A DNA stretch of 14,536 nt from DATHCB01 sp035319765 (GTDB lineage: Archaea; Thermoproteota; Bathyarchaeia; Bathyarchaeales; SOJC01), in NCBI GenBank assembly GCA_035319765.1, contig DATHCB010000042.1:1-14536 (forward strand). The letters run 5' to 3'. The position numbers and the translations under genes were made by a program. Within the stretch, counting starts at the first letter, position 1, and each line of letters opens with the position of its first letter. The notes under the pieces are model-generated. The model was not told where the DNA came from, did no database searches, and saw only the letters and a list, made by a program, of their open reading frames with translations. Of this stretch, positions 1 through 6,322 are shown one piece after another.

Positions 1-105
1 CTCGCCTGAAAGACCTTCAGTAATTCATATCTATATCTTCATTAGAGGACGGTCCAAAAAAAGGCTTTTTCCTCTACTCTTTTTCGCCACTTTAATTCAT
101 TATCA
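1..105. other. Leader region before the ABC/GNAT gene, possible end of an upstream gene
   Basis: A short open frame on the plus strand ends at a TAA at 21-23 (reading R-L-K-D-L-Q-stop) and could be the tail of a gene lying before the window, but seven codons cannot establish this. An imperfect inverted repeat follows: AGAGGA at 44-49 matches TCCTCT at 70-75, with A-rich and T-rich tracts between them, and then a run of five T at 80-84. This could be a terminator for the upstream gene. AT-rich stretches at 24-40 and 91-100 are possible TATA elements for the gene starting at 106. None matches the consensus well, so no promoter is called. Confidence 0.25.
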
Positions 106-1572
106 GTGGACACAAGGCGCATCGATGTGAGAAAACGTACAGAGTACTTCAAGATTCACAGGTTTGCCAGAACTTACGATCAGGTATCAGGGAAGTTTGT
201 TTTTGACGTGCGTTACAAGACAAGCGTTCCTTTGAGTGATCGCACTATTGCGGTTGCTGAGGCTTTTGGGCTGGGTATCGATGAAGAGAAAGAGCACATT
301 GTCCTGGATAACGTGGAGTTGAAGATAGGGCCGCACGATATCGTCTACGTCACGGGTGACAGTGGATCCGGCAAGAGTGTGCTGCTTCGGGCTTTGAAGA
401 AGGACCTGGGCGATGAGGCGATTGACATTGGCGACGTAGAGGTGGACGCTTCAAAGCCGCTTATTGAGACTGTGGGCAAGACGGTTGAGGAAGGCCTCGA
501 GCTGCTGAGCAGAGTCGGCTTGAACGACGCTTTCCTGTTCCTGCGCAAGTATCCAGAGCTAAGCGACGGACAGAAGTACCGATACCGACTAGCCAAGCTA
601 GTCGATAGCGGCAAACAATGGTGGATCATGGACGAATTCTGCGCCACACTAGACCGTGATACGGCTAAGATTATCGCTTTTAACCTTCAGAAGCTTGCTA
701 GGCAACAGGGCAAAGCTGTCATCGCTGCAACTACGCACACGGATCTCCAAGAGGATCTTTGGCCTGATGTGCATGTTCACAAGCGTTTCGGCAAGGAGAT
801 TGCTGTGAATTATTGCACGATACATACGCACAATAAGTGCAGTCTGATAGAGGAGATGTACGTCGCCGAGGGCAGGCTGGAGCATTGGCGTATACTCGCG
901 GCCTTTCATTACCGCAGCCATAAAGTCACGGCCCCCAGGAAAGTCTTTTGTTTGTGGCGCGGGGATGGTGAGCTTTGCGGCGTGATTGTTTATACTTATC
1001 CTGGCGCGTCCGCGTCTGGCCGTCGTCAGGTCTTGCCTAGGATGAGTTTCAAGGAGCTCAACAACAAGTTAAGCCTCGTAAGCAGGATAGTCATTCATCC
1101 CAAGTACCGGACTATTGGTCTGGGCGTTAGGCTTCTGCAGGAATCTTTGCCTCAGTGTGGCACGCCTTACGTTGAGCTGTGCGCTGTCATGGCGAAATAT
1201 AATCCGTTCGCTGAAAGAGCCGGCATGCGTCTCGTACGACTCCAAGATCCAAGCCCCCAAGCCGTGAAGGTTGCTGCTGTACTCGCAGAGTTTGGGATTA
1301 ATTTGGAGCTGCTCGGATCCAGGCGCTACGTGTTAAGCATGCTCCAGGGTTTATCTGTAAAACAGCGGCAAAGATTGAAGCAAGCCTTCATCGGCAATGG
1401 ACATCCGCGCTTCTTGAAGTGCTTCGCAGGCGGCATGCCCTACGGCTACCATTCAGTTTACAAAAAATGGATCATGCGATCTAGCCTAGAAAGGCTAGCA
1501 GACTTGATTAAAATCTGTGGGTTCATGCTTCAAACAAAATGTTATCTCTTCTGGGCTAACCCTGAACCTTAA
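106..1572 (+). CDS. ABC-type ATPase fused to a GNAT acetyltransferase domain (COG2401-like)
   Basis: The 488-residue protein has two recognisable parts. The N-terminal half is an ABC-type ATPase: Walker A GDSGSGKS at residues 84-91, a shortened signature LSDGQ at 152-156, Walker B WWIMDE at 172-177 and the switch histidine in TTH at 209-211. It has no membrane segments, so it is not a transporter in itself. The second half (about 255-375) resembles a GNAT acetyltransferase; HPKYRTIGLG at 331-340 corresponds to the acetyl-CoA-binding motif A. The fusion matches the family described as COG2401, whose substrate and role are not known to me. The last 100 residues belong to no domain I recognise. 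The start is GTG without a clear Shine-Dalgarno sequence. The gene is convergent with the HEPN gene and has no obvious operon partner here. Cytoplasmic ATP-dependent acetylation or sensing is inference. Confidence 0.85.
   Translation: MDTRRIDVRKRTEYFKIHRFARTYDQVSGKFVFDVRYKTSVPLSDRTIAVAEAFGLGIDEEKEHIVLDNVELKIGPHDIVYVTGDSGSGKSVLLRALKKDLGDEAIDIGDVEVDASKPLIETVGKTVEEGLELLSRVGLNDAFLFLRKYPELSDGQKYRYRLAKLVDSGKQWWIMDEFCATLDRDTAKIIAFNLQKLARQQGKAVIAATTHTDLQEDLWPDVHVHKRFGKEIAVNYCTIHTHNKCSLIEEMYVAEGRLEHWRILAAFHYRSHKVTAPRKVFCLWRGDGELCGVIVYTYPGASASGRRQVLPRMSFKELNNKLSLVSRIVIHPKYRTIGLGVRLLQESLPQCGTPYVELCAVMAKYNPFAERAGMRLVRLQDPSPQAVKVAAVLAEFGINLELLGSRRYVLSMLQGLSVKQRQRLKQAFIGNGHPRFLKCFAGGMPYGYHSVYKKWIMRSSLERLADLIKICGFMLQTKCYLFWANPEP
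586..604. repeat. Perfect 8-bp inverted repeat inside the ABC/GNAT gene
   Basis: CGACTAGC at 586-593 and GCTAGTCG at 597-604 are separated by 3 nt, within the codons for R-L-A-K-L-V just before Walker B. A second stem of 7-bp arms, CTAGCCT at 1481-1487 and AGGCTAG at 1492-1498, lies near the 3' end of the same gene. Both contain CTAG. They may be chance, or marks of mRNA folding. Confidence 0.4.
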
Positions 1573-1606
1573 GTGCGCACAGACGTATGCACGCACTCGC
1601 TCGCGC

Positions 1607-1650
1607 AAAAAAAGACGGACAAACAAACGAAAACATAAACACGCAAAAAA
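1607..1650 (-). terminator. T-rich terminator of the HEPN gene
   Basis: Read on the minus strand, the stop codon at 1657-1659 is followed by six T (1645-1650), several T-rich clusters, and then seven T (1607-1613). Archaeal RNA polymerase commonly terminates in such runs. On the plus strand the same stretch is A-rich, so it does not serve the convergent ABC/GNAT gene. Confidence 0.5.
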
Positions 1651-1656
1651 CACATA

Positions 1657-2985
1657 CTATTCTAAATCAAGTCGTGAAATGATCTCTCCGTGATCAGACG
1701 TTCGTAACCGCTCCAGAAATATGACAATTGACTTTCTTAGGTGATCTTCAACTGAATTGATAAAGTCACTTTTGAGATCCACTTTCTCCCCATGCACAAC
1801 CATGCTTCTTTCATCGTAGAATTCATTCATTTTCTCTACAATTGCTTTTCTCTTTTTATATTCCGGTTCTAGGAGACGAGAGACTCTGACCGCGAGTTTG
1901 TGTCTGAATTCTCCAAATTCACCTTCTTTGAAGAATAACGCCTCAAAAGCAACCATGAAATCTATCAACTTGTCTTCAAGTTTGTCTCGTTCATACGCAA
2001 AGTTGAACCGACTGAGTGCGATACTTAGTTGGGGTAAGGCATCAAAGTCTATCTTATCGAGACTTTCCCAGAACTTCTTGAATTTGCTGCCTTCAAGTTT
2101 TGTAAGCGTATATTGTTCTCCTCTGAATCTTTTGTAAGGAGAAGTTAAGCTGGTTTGAGTTCCAAAAGGTACTGGCAACTCGGGAGAACCAAAGATTCTC
2201 ACTATGTTGTAACCAACTACTCCAGTCTTAAATAGTCTAAGCGCAGTAACCAGCCCACTAATCGTCTTTCCTATTGATCGGTTAACTACTTCGAATGGAT
2301 CCTTTGCTGCCTCTATAGTACTCCCCATGATTTTCTCGACTCGGAATCGTAGTTCTATCGTGTATTTGAAGCTCATTGCCTCTTGAAAAGGAATCATAGA
2401 CGACATCCTCGATTCATTCATTATCTGCTCCTGCTCATCAGTCCCGATCTTTCTTAGGCATAAATTATCGTCCAAGTCTATGCGTTCATCCTCAACGGTA
2501 AAATTGTGAAGTGGGGACATCACCCTCAGAAAGATATAGTCCTCGTAGAAAAAGCGCTCTAGAGTCTGGTATGCGTCGTCGAAGAGCGTAGAGTTGAAAT
2601 CGATTTTTTCAATATTCGACGGAAGCTGTCTCTCTAGTAGATACTCAAGGAAGCCTTCTGCAGTCCTGCCAAATTGGATACTGTAATAGAGGATGGGAAC
2701 ATTGAGATATTTCGATATAGAAGGGTCTGAAGTCATTGCTTTAACACAATCACTACATTCTGAAAGGTTTTCGAATTCCTTCTTGTGCCGTGATAGTAGA
2801 GCGACAAAGAGTGGCATTTGCTCTTCAACTGTCCTCCATGATCCGTCCTTCCCGGTTTTGATTTTTTCATTTATCACAATGGGAATTTTCTCGCCCTCTT
2901 GAATCCGCGTAACAAGGAGATTAAGAGCAGCGACTACAAACAACTTCGACTTTTCGTAGAACTCTCTGTTCCGAATTTCGGTCAA
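1657..2985 (-). CDS. ApeA-like HEPN-domain protein, putative ribonuclease
   Basis: The C-terminal region is a recognisable HEPN domain of the ApeA-like type. A helix with the pattern KLEDKLIDFMVAFEALF (335-351) is followed by RHKLAVRVSRLLE (361-373) and then YDERSMVVHGE (390-400), which contains the RX4H ribonuclease motif as R393 to H398. HEPN proteins with this motif are typically metal-independent RNases in toxin-antitoxin and antiviral systems. The first 330 residues are soluble, have no signal peptide, and contain no domain I can name; they may be the sensor. The start is TTG at 2985, chosen because the minus strand carries AAGGGG about 8 nt upstream and no in-frame ATG lies nearby. It sits 57 nt downstream of the RHH gene in the same direction, so co-transcription is likely. 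Base composition looks more A+T-rich than in the neighbouring ABC gene, hinting at recent acquisition. That the domain is HEPN is fairly sure; RNase activity and a defence role are inferred. Confidence 0.75.
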   Translation of the reverse strand: MTEIRNREFYEKSKLFVVAALNLLVTRIQEGEKIPIVINEKIKTGKDGSWRTVEEQMPLFVALLSRHKKEFENLSECSDCVKAMTSDPSISKYLNVPILYYSIQFGRTAEGFLEYLLERQLPSNIEKIDFNSTLFDDAYQTLERFFYEDYIFLRVMSPLHNFTVEDERIDLDDNLCLRKIGTDEQEQIMNESRMSSMIPFQEAMSFKYTIELRFRVEKIMGSTIEAAKDPFEVVNRSIGKTISGLVTALRLFKTGVVGYNIVRIFGSPELPVPFGTQTSLTSPYKRFRGEQYTLTKLEGSKFKKFWESLDKIDFDALPQLSIALSRFNFAYERDKLEDKLIDFMVAFEALFFKEGEFGEFRHKLAVRVSRLLEPEYKKRKAIVEKMNEFYDERSMVVHGEKVDLKSDFINSVEDHLRKSIVIFLERLRTSDHGEIISRLDLE

Positions 2986-3042
2986 ACTGCTTTCCCCTTA
3001 TTATAAATGCTAAATCTGAGCCTAGCGCGCTTACTTGTATTA

Positions 3043-3453
3043 CTATTTTTGTCTGTTGAGTTTCCAGCCTTTTTGGCGTAGTGTTTCTTGTACTTTTGGG
3101 ATTGTTAGGGCGAATTTGACGTGGCGGCAGTCTTCTGATTGGCAGTAGTCGCACCAGACTCTGTCTTGTTTGAAGTAGACGTCTATTATGCGTCCGTTTG
3201 AGCCGCCGTTTGCGATGGTTCTGTCTAGGATGCGGACGCCGTTCTCGTCTATGTTAAAGTGCTCAATAGAAGGCAGATCACGCGCAGGCTCTGGCACTAA
3301 GATTCTTAGTTCTCTACATCTTTCTCTGATTGCGTCTGTTGCAAAGTCCGTGAGGCTGGTGTAGCCCATTTCCGGGTGCACTTTTAGGTATTCTTCTATT
3401 TTGTCCACGAGTTCGCGGGGGAAGCTCATTCCTCGGTATTTTCCGACGGGCAT
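3043..3453 (-). CDS. Ribbon-helix-helix regulator with C-terminal CX2CX4CXH cluster
   Basis: Residues 1-50 fit a ribbon-helix-helix DNA-binding domain: a short basic beta strand (GKYRGMSFPRE), a first helix (ELVDKIEEYLK) and a second helix (TSLTDFATDAIRERCREL). The C-terminal half ends in WCDYCQSEDCRHVKFAL, giving a CX2CX4CXH set (C101, C104, C109, H111). This is reminiscent of SWIM-type zinc fingers and probably binds zinc. The start is ATG. Ahead of it lies an exact 11-bp tandem duplication that could be an operator for this protein. It precedes the HEPN gene in the same orientation and stands divergent to another RHH gene. The likely role is an autoregulator, possibly controlling or neutralising the HEPN protein as an antitoxin would. 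The RHH fold is well supported; the pairing with HEPN is inferred from position only. Confidence 0.8.
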   Translation of the reverse strand: MPVGKYRGMSFPRELVDKIEEYLKVHPEMGYTSLTDFATDAIRERCRELRILVPEPARDLPSIEHFNIDENGVRILDRTIANGGSNGRIIDVYFKQDRVWCDYCQSEDCRHVKFALTIPKVQETLRQKGWKLNRQK

Positions 3454-3454
3454 A

Positions 3455-3476
3455 TTACCTTACCTTTACCTTACCT
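3455..3476. repeat. Exact tandem 11-bp duplication in front of the RHH/HEPN genes
   Basis: TTACCTTACCT occurs twice with no spacer at 3455-3465 and 3466-3476; on the minus strand it reads AGGTAAGGTAA twice. It begins one base upstream of the RHH start codon. An A/T tract at 3494-3505 (minus strand GAAAAAATTATT) could be the TATA element, which would place the transcription start within or next to the repeat. RHH repressors bind short direct repeats as tandem dimers, so this is a good candidate operator. It also occupies the ribosome-binding-site position, and AGGT could act weakly there. Confidence 0.55.
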
Positions 3477-3604
3477 ATACGTTAGACAAACTCTAATAAT
3501 TTTTTCGCCACCAAAGACGCACTTTTTACTCGGTCGAATCAACAATCCTCTTATGCATTAACCACATCAGTACCACACAAATAAAGTTAACCCGGGGGAT
3601 CAGC

Positions 3605-3808
3605 ATGCCCACAGGAAACTACACAAGCGTCACGCTCAAGACCCAACTCATCGAACGCGTAAAGCAAAGCATCCAAAAACTCGGAATGTACCACAGCGTC
3701 GCAGAATTCGTCTCCGAAGCCGTACGCATAAGGCTCGAAGCCATCGAAAAACGAGAGAAAACCCGTCAAGACAAGTGGAGAAAAAGAGCGGAGGTTAAGT
3801 CGTCTTAA
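3605..3808 (+). CDS. Small ribbon-helix-helix (CopG/ParD-like) protein
   Basis: The 67 residues are almost entirely an RHH domain: a basic beta strand (NYTSVTLKTQ), helix one (LIERVKQSIQKLG) and helix two (VAEFVSEAVRIRLEAIEKR), then a basic tail rich in Lys and Arg. Such proteins bind DNA as dimers and often regulate their own operon or act as antitoxins or recombination accessory factors. The ATG start is preceded by CCGGGGGAT, a plausible ribosome-binding site. The stop lies 2 nt before the GTG of the recombinase gene, so the two are very probably translated from one mRNA. A candidate TATA element is TTATGCATTA at 3551-3560. No toxin partner is visible; its partner is the recombinase. The N-terminus begins M-P-x-G-x-Y, as does that of the divergent RHH protein, suggesting the two may be related paralogues. 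Confidence 0.8.
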   Translation: MPTGNYTSVTLKTQLIERVKQSIQKLGMYHSVAEFVSEAVRIRLEAIEKREKTRQDKWRKRAEVKSS

Positions 3809-3810
3809 AA

Positions 3811-5133
3811 GTGACTTTTTGCAGGATCGTGGCGGGAGACAAGTTGGAGCCGCAGAGTTTGAAGTCAGGTATTGATTGCGCGGTCTCAGGTTCGGGTCAG
3901 AGACTTCCAGCGGCTATTCACTCTCCTAACACCACGACCCAGTCATGCACAAGGTGTGGATCCGAGAGACTCTGGCGCGACGGCCTAAGGTATTCTATAT
4001 TCGGCGACAAGATCCAGCGGTGGCTCTGCCGCAACTGCGGGCTACGTTTCTCGGACTCTGCAGACGCTCAGAAGGCTTGGAGCACGTTTGAACGACTTCA
4101 AAGAGTCCAAACCAAACCGTTAAGAATGCTTGCTTTGAGAACTGCTACATGCCAAATAGGCGCTACCGAGACCAAGGAAGCGAAAAATTTGGCCGAAGTA
4201 ATTCCCAAGGAAGTCGCCCAGCGGGAGGGCACACCGAACCCAGAGACTATCAGAGGCAAACTGGTGGAATTCGCTTTCTGGATGCAGAAACAGGGCTACG
4301 CCGATGAGACAACCAGAAACTATGCAGGATGGGTCAAGCATATGGCAAGTCTTGGAGCCAACCTCTGGAACCCGGATAGCATTAAGGAGGTCCTGGCAAA
4401 GCAGCAGAAATGGAGCAATAGCTTCAAGATGCTTCTGATGTACGCCTACGAAAGCTTCATGAAAATGGAAAGCCTCACGTGGATCCGACCAAGGTACAAG
4501 CAAGACGAAAAACTTTCCTTCATACCGATGGAGCAGGAACTGGACCAGCTAATCTCAGCAACGAGCAAAGTCCTTGGCACATTCTTACTAGGCCTGAAAG
4601 ATACCGGAGCAGACCCGGGCGAACTAACAAAACTCAAATGGATCGACGTCAACTACGCGTCCAGGACCGTAACTATCTCCCCTGTGAAAAGCCACAACGC
4701 CAGAGTCCTACCAGTCTCTCAGCAGTTCATAGACCGCCTTAATCAATTGCCAAAGAAGTCAGAGTCGGTATTTCCGCTGATAAACACGATCAGCACCAGA
4801 TTCTTTCACCAGAGAAAGTCCATCGCCAGCAAACTGAACAACCCAAGGCTTATGAAAATAAGCTTCAGAACCTTCAGACACTGGAAAGGCACGCTAGAAT
4901 ACCACCGCACAAAAGACATCTTAATCGTCAAGAAGATTCTAGGCCACAAATCAATCCAGAACACTCTCAAATACATAGATCTGGAAGCGAACCTATTCGG
5001 TTTTTCCAACGACCAGTTTACTGCAAGAGTCGCCAACAACGCAGAAGAAGCCTGCAAACTAGTAGAAGTCGGCTTCGAATACGTCACTGGAGAGTACCAC
5101 GACGGCGGAAAGATCTTCCGCAAGCGAAAATAG
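3811..5133 (+). CDS. Zinc-ribbon tyrosine recombinase/integrase, catalytic Arg I replaced
   Basis: Tyrosine recombinases cut and rejoin DNA through a tyrosine intermediate. This 440-residue protein carries an N-terminal zinc ribbon (C46, C49, C73, C76), an alpha-helical core-binding region at about 145-230, and a catalytic domain at about 235-395. Visible catalytic positions are K293, R356 in RTFRHWK, H379 in LGHK and Y388 in NTLKYI. Where the family has the first arginine (TGxRxGE), this protein reads TGADPGE, giving D268. The HxxR histidine is also replaced, by R353. Loss of Arg I usually abolishes cleavage, so this copy may be inactive or act as a DNA-binding factor. The start is GTG, 2 nt after the RHH stop. 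A GGAGGT lies 15 nt upstream, farther than usual, so coupled translation or the in-frame GTG at 3829 are alternatives. The first 45 residues look unconserved. The tail FRKRK is basic. Confidence 0.85.
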   Translation: MTFCRIVAGDKLEPQSLKSGIDCAVSGSGQRLPAAIHSPNTTTQSCTRCGSERLWRDGLRYSIFGDKIQRWLCRNCGLRFSDSADAQKAWSTFERLQRVQTKPLRMLALRTATCQIGATETKEAKNLAEVIPKEVAQREGTPNPETIRGKLVEFAFWMQKQGYADETTRNYAGWVKHMASLGANLWNPDSIKEVLAKQQKWSNSFKMLLMYAYESFMKMESLTWIRPRYKQDEKLSFIPMEQELDQLISATSKVLGTFLLGLKDTGADPGELTKLKWIDVNYASRTVTISPVKSHNARVLPVSQQFIDRLNQLPKKSESVFPLINTISTRFFHQRKSIASKLNNPRLMKISFRTFRHWKGTLEYHRTKDILIVKKILGHKSIQNTLKYIDLEANLFGFSNDQFTARVANNAEEACKLVEVGFEYVTGEYHDGGKIFRKRK

Positions 5134-5157
5134 GTGTTAATAAAGTGAAAACGCCAC

Positions 5158-5193
5158 TAGATAAAAATCTATTGCACGTATCTCTACGTAGAG
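5158..5193. promoter_or_regulatory. Promoter with two inverted repeats before the metallo-beta-lactamase gene
   Basis: TAGAT at 5158-5162 and ATCTA at 5167-5171 form a perfect inverted repeat around AAAA, and GATAAAAATC within it is a possible TATA element. The 12-bp palindrome CTCTACGTAGAG follows at 5182-5193, about where transcription would begin and including the GAGG that probably serves as the ribosome-binding site for the ATG at 5200. ACGTA also occurs twice at a 10-bp interval (5176-5180, 5186-5190). The arrangement fits an operator over the transcription start, but the protein that binds is unknown. Confidence 0.4.
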
Positions 5194-5199
5194 GAAAAA

Positions 5200-6180
5200 A
5201 TGTTAAGCAAGATTAGGGTTGTGCCTGTTGCGGCAGAAAGTCTTGGCACTCGCTCGATGTGCTCATTCATCGAAACTAAGGATGTTAAAATTATCCTGGA
5301 CCCAGGAGTTTCGTTAGCGCCTAATCGCTTTGGTCTGCCAGCGCATCCGAGGGAGTATGACGCGATAATAGAGAGCCGCAAAGCAATTGAAGAAAAAGCG
5401 TCCATCGCGGACGTCGTCACTATTAGTCATTATCATTTTGACCACCACACGCCTTCTTTCGTGGATTGGGTTTGTAACTGGTCCTCTCCAGAAATAGCGC
5501 GAAATATCTACGGAAACAAACTGGTGCTTCTAAAAAACTATAAGATGAATGTAAATCCCAGTCAACGGCGGCGGGGTTGGGTTTTTGCAAAAACAGGAGG
5601 CAAGTGGGCGAATAAGCTAGAAGCTGCTGATGGCAGGACTTTTAATTTTGGCCAGACATTGTTGCGTTTCTCTGAGCCGATTTTCCACGGTCCCGAATAT
5701 TCATCTCTAGGTCTGATCCTAACGACGACCATTGAATGTGAGGCTGAAAGAGTAGTGTTTGCCCCAGATGTTCAGGGGCCAATGTATGATACCGCATTGA
5801 AGGCGATTATGGCAGAAAGACCACACCTTCTTATAATAGGCGGACCACCTCTCTATCTTGCAGACTTTCGAGTTCCAAAGACGCAAATACAAGAAGGTCT
5901 AGAGCGTCTGAAACAATTGGCTGCGAATGTGCAATTGATCATTCTTGAGCATCACTTTTTGAGGACAAAAAACTGGCGAGAAGAAGCGAAAGTGGTTTTC
6001 GAAACTGCGAGTAAAGCCGGACATGAGGTCATGTCGGCGGCAGAATTCCTTGGCAAACAAGATAACTTGCTTGAGGCAAATCGAAAAGAACTTTTTGAAG
6101 CAGAACCACCTAACAGCGGTTTCATGAAATGGACAAAGATATCGATGCCTGCTAGGCAACTTGTTAGGCCTCCGCTCTAG
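5200..6180 (+). CDS. Metallo-beta-lactamase-fold hydrolase of the COG2248/UPF0282 type
   Basis: The 326-residue protein has the metal-binding motif HYHFDHH at 77-83 (H77, H79, D81, H82). Further likely ligands are H163 in IFHGPEY, D190 in FAPDVQG and the histidines of LEHHF at 250-253. The N-terminus (VPVAAESLGTRSM, then ILDPGVSLAPNRFGLP) fits the archaeal UPF0282 family, COG2248, a predicted cytoplasmic hydrolase of unknown substrate. Length and motif order look complete. The ATG is preceded by GAGG at a spacing of 5 nt. It starts 66 nt after the recombinase gene in the same direction but has its own likely promoter, so it is probably an independent unit. No signal peptide is visible. The fold is clear; the reaction is not known. 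Confidence 0.88.
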   Translation: MLSKIRVVPVAAESLGTRSMCSFIETKDVKIILDPGVSLAPNRFGLPAHPREYDAIIESRKAIEEKASIADVVTISHYHFDHHTPSFVDWVCNWSSPEIARNIYGNKLVLLKNYKMNVNPSQRRRGWVFAKTGGKWANKLEAADGRTFNFGQTLLRFSEPIFHGPEYSSLGLILTTTIECEAERVVFAPDVQGPMYDTALKAIMAERPHLLIIGGPPLYLADFRVPKTQIQEGLERLKQLAANVQLIILEHHFLRTKNWREEAKVVFETASKAGHEVMSAAEFLGKQDNLLEANRKELFEAEPPNSGFMKWTKISMPARQLVRPPL

Positions 6181-6322
6181 GGATTCCGCTCGTGTGTCTC
6201 GCTATTTTTTGCAGGTGAGTGTGCAACTCTTCGATTTCCTCAAATTCTAGCTCAGAAAAGATTATGAAAGCGATCGAAGAAGCGCCAGTTCGGTATGAAA
6301 AGCAATCGGGACCGCCAGCACA

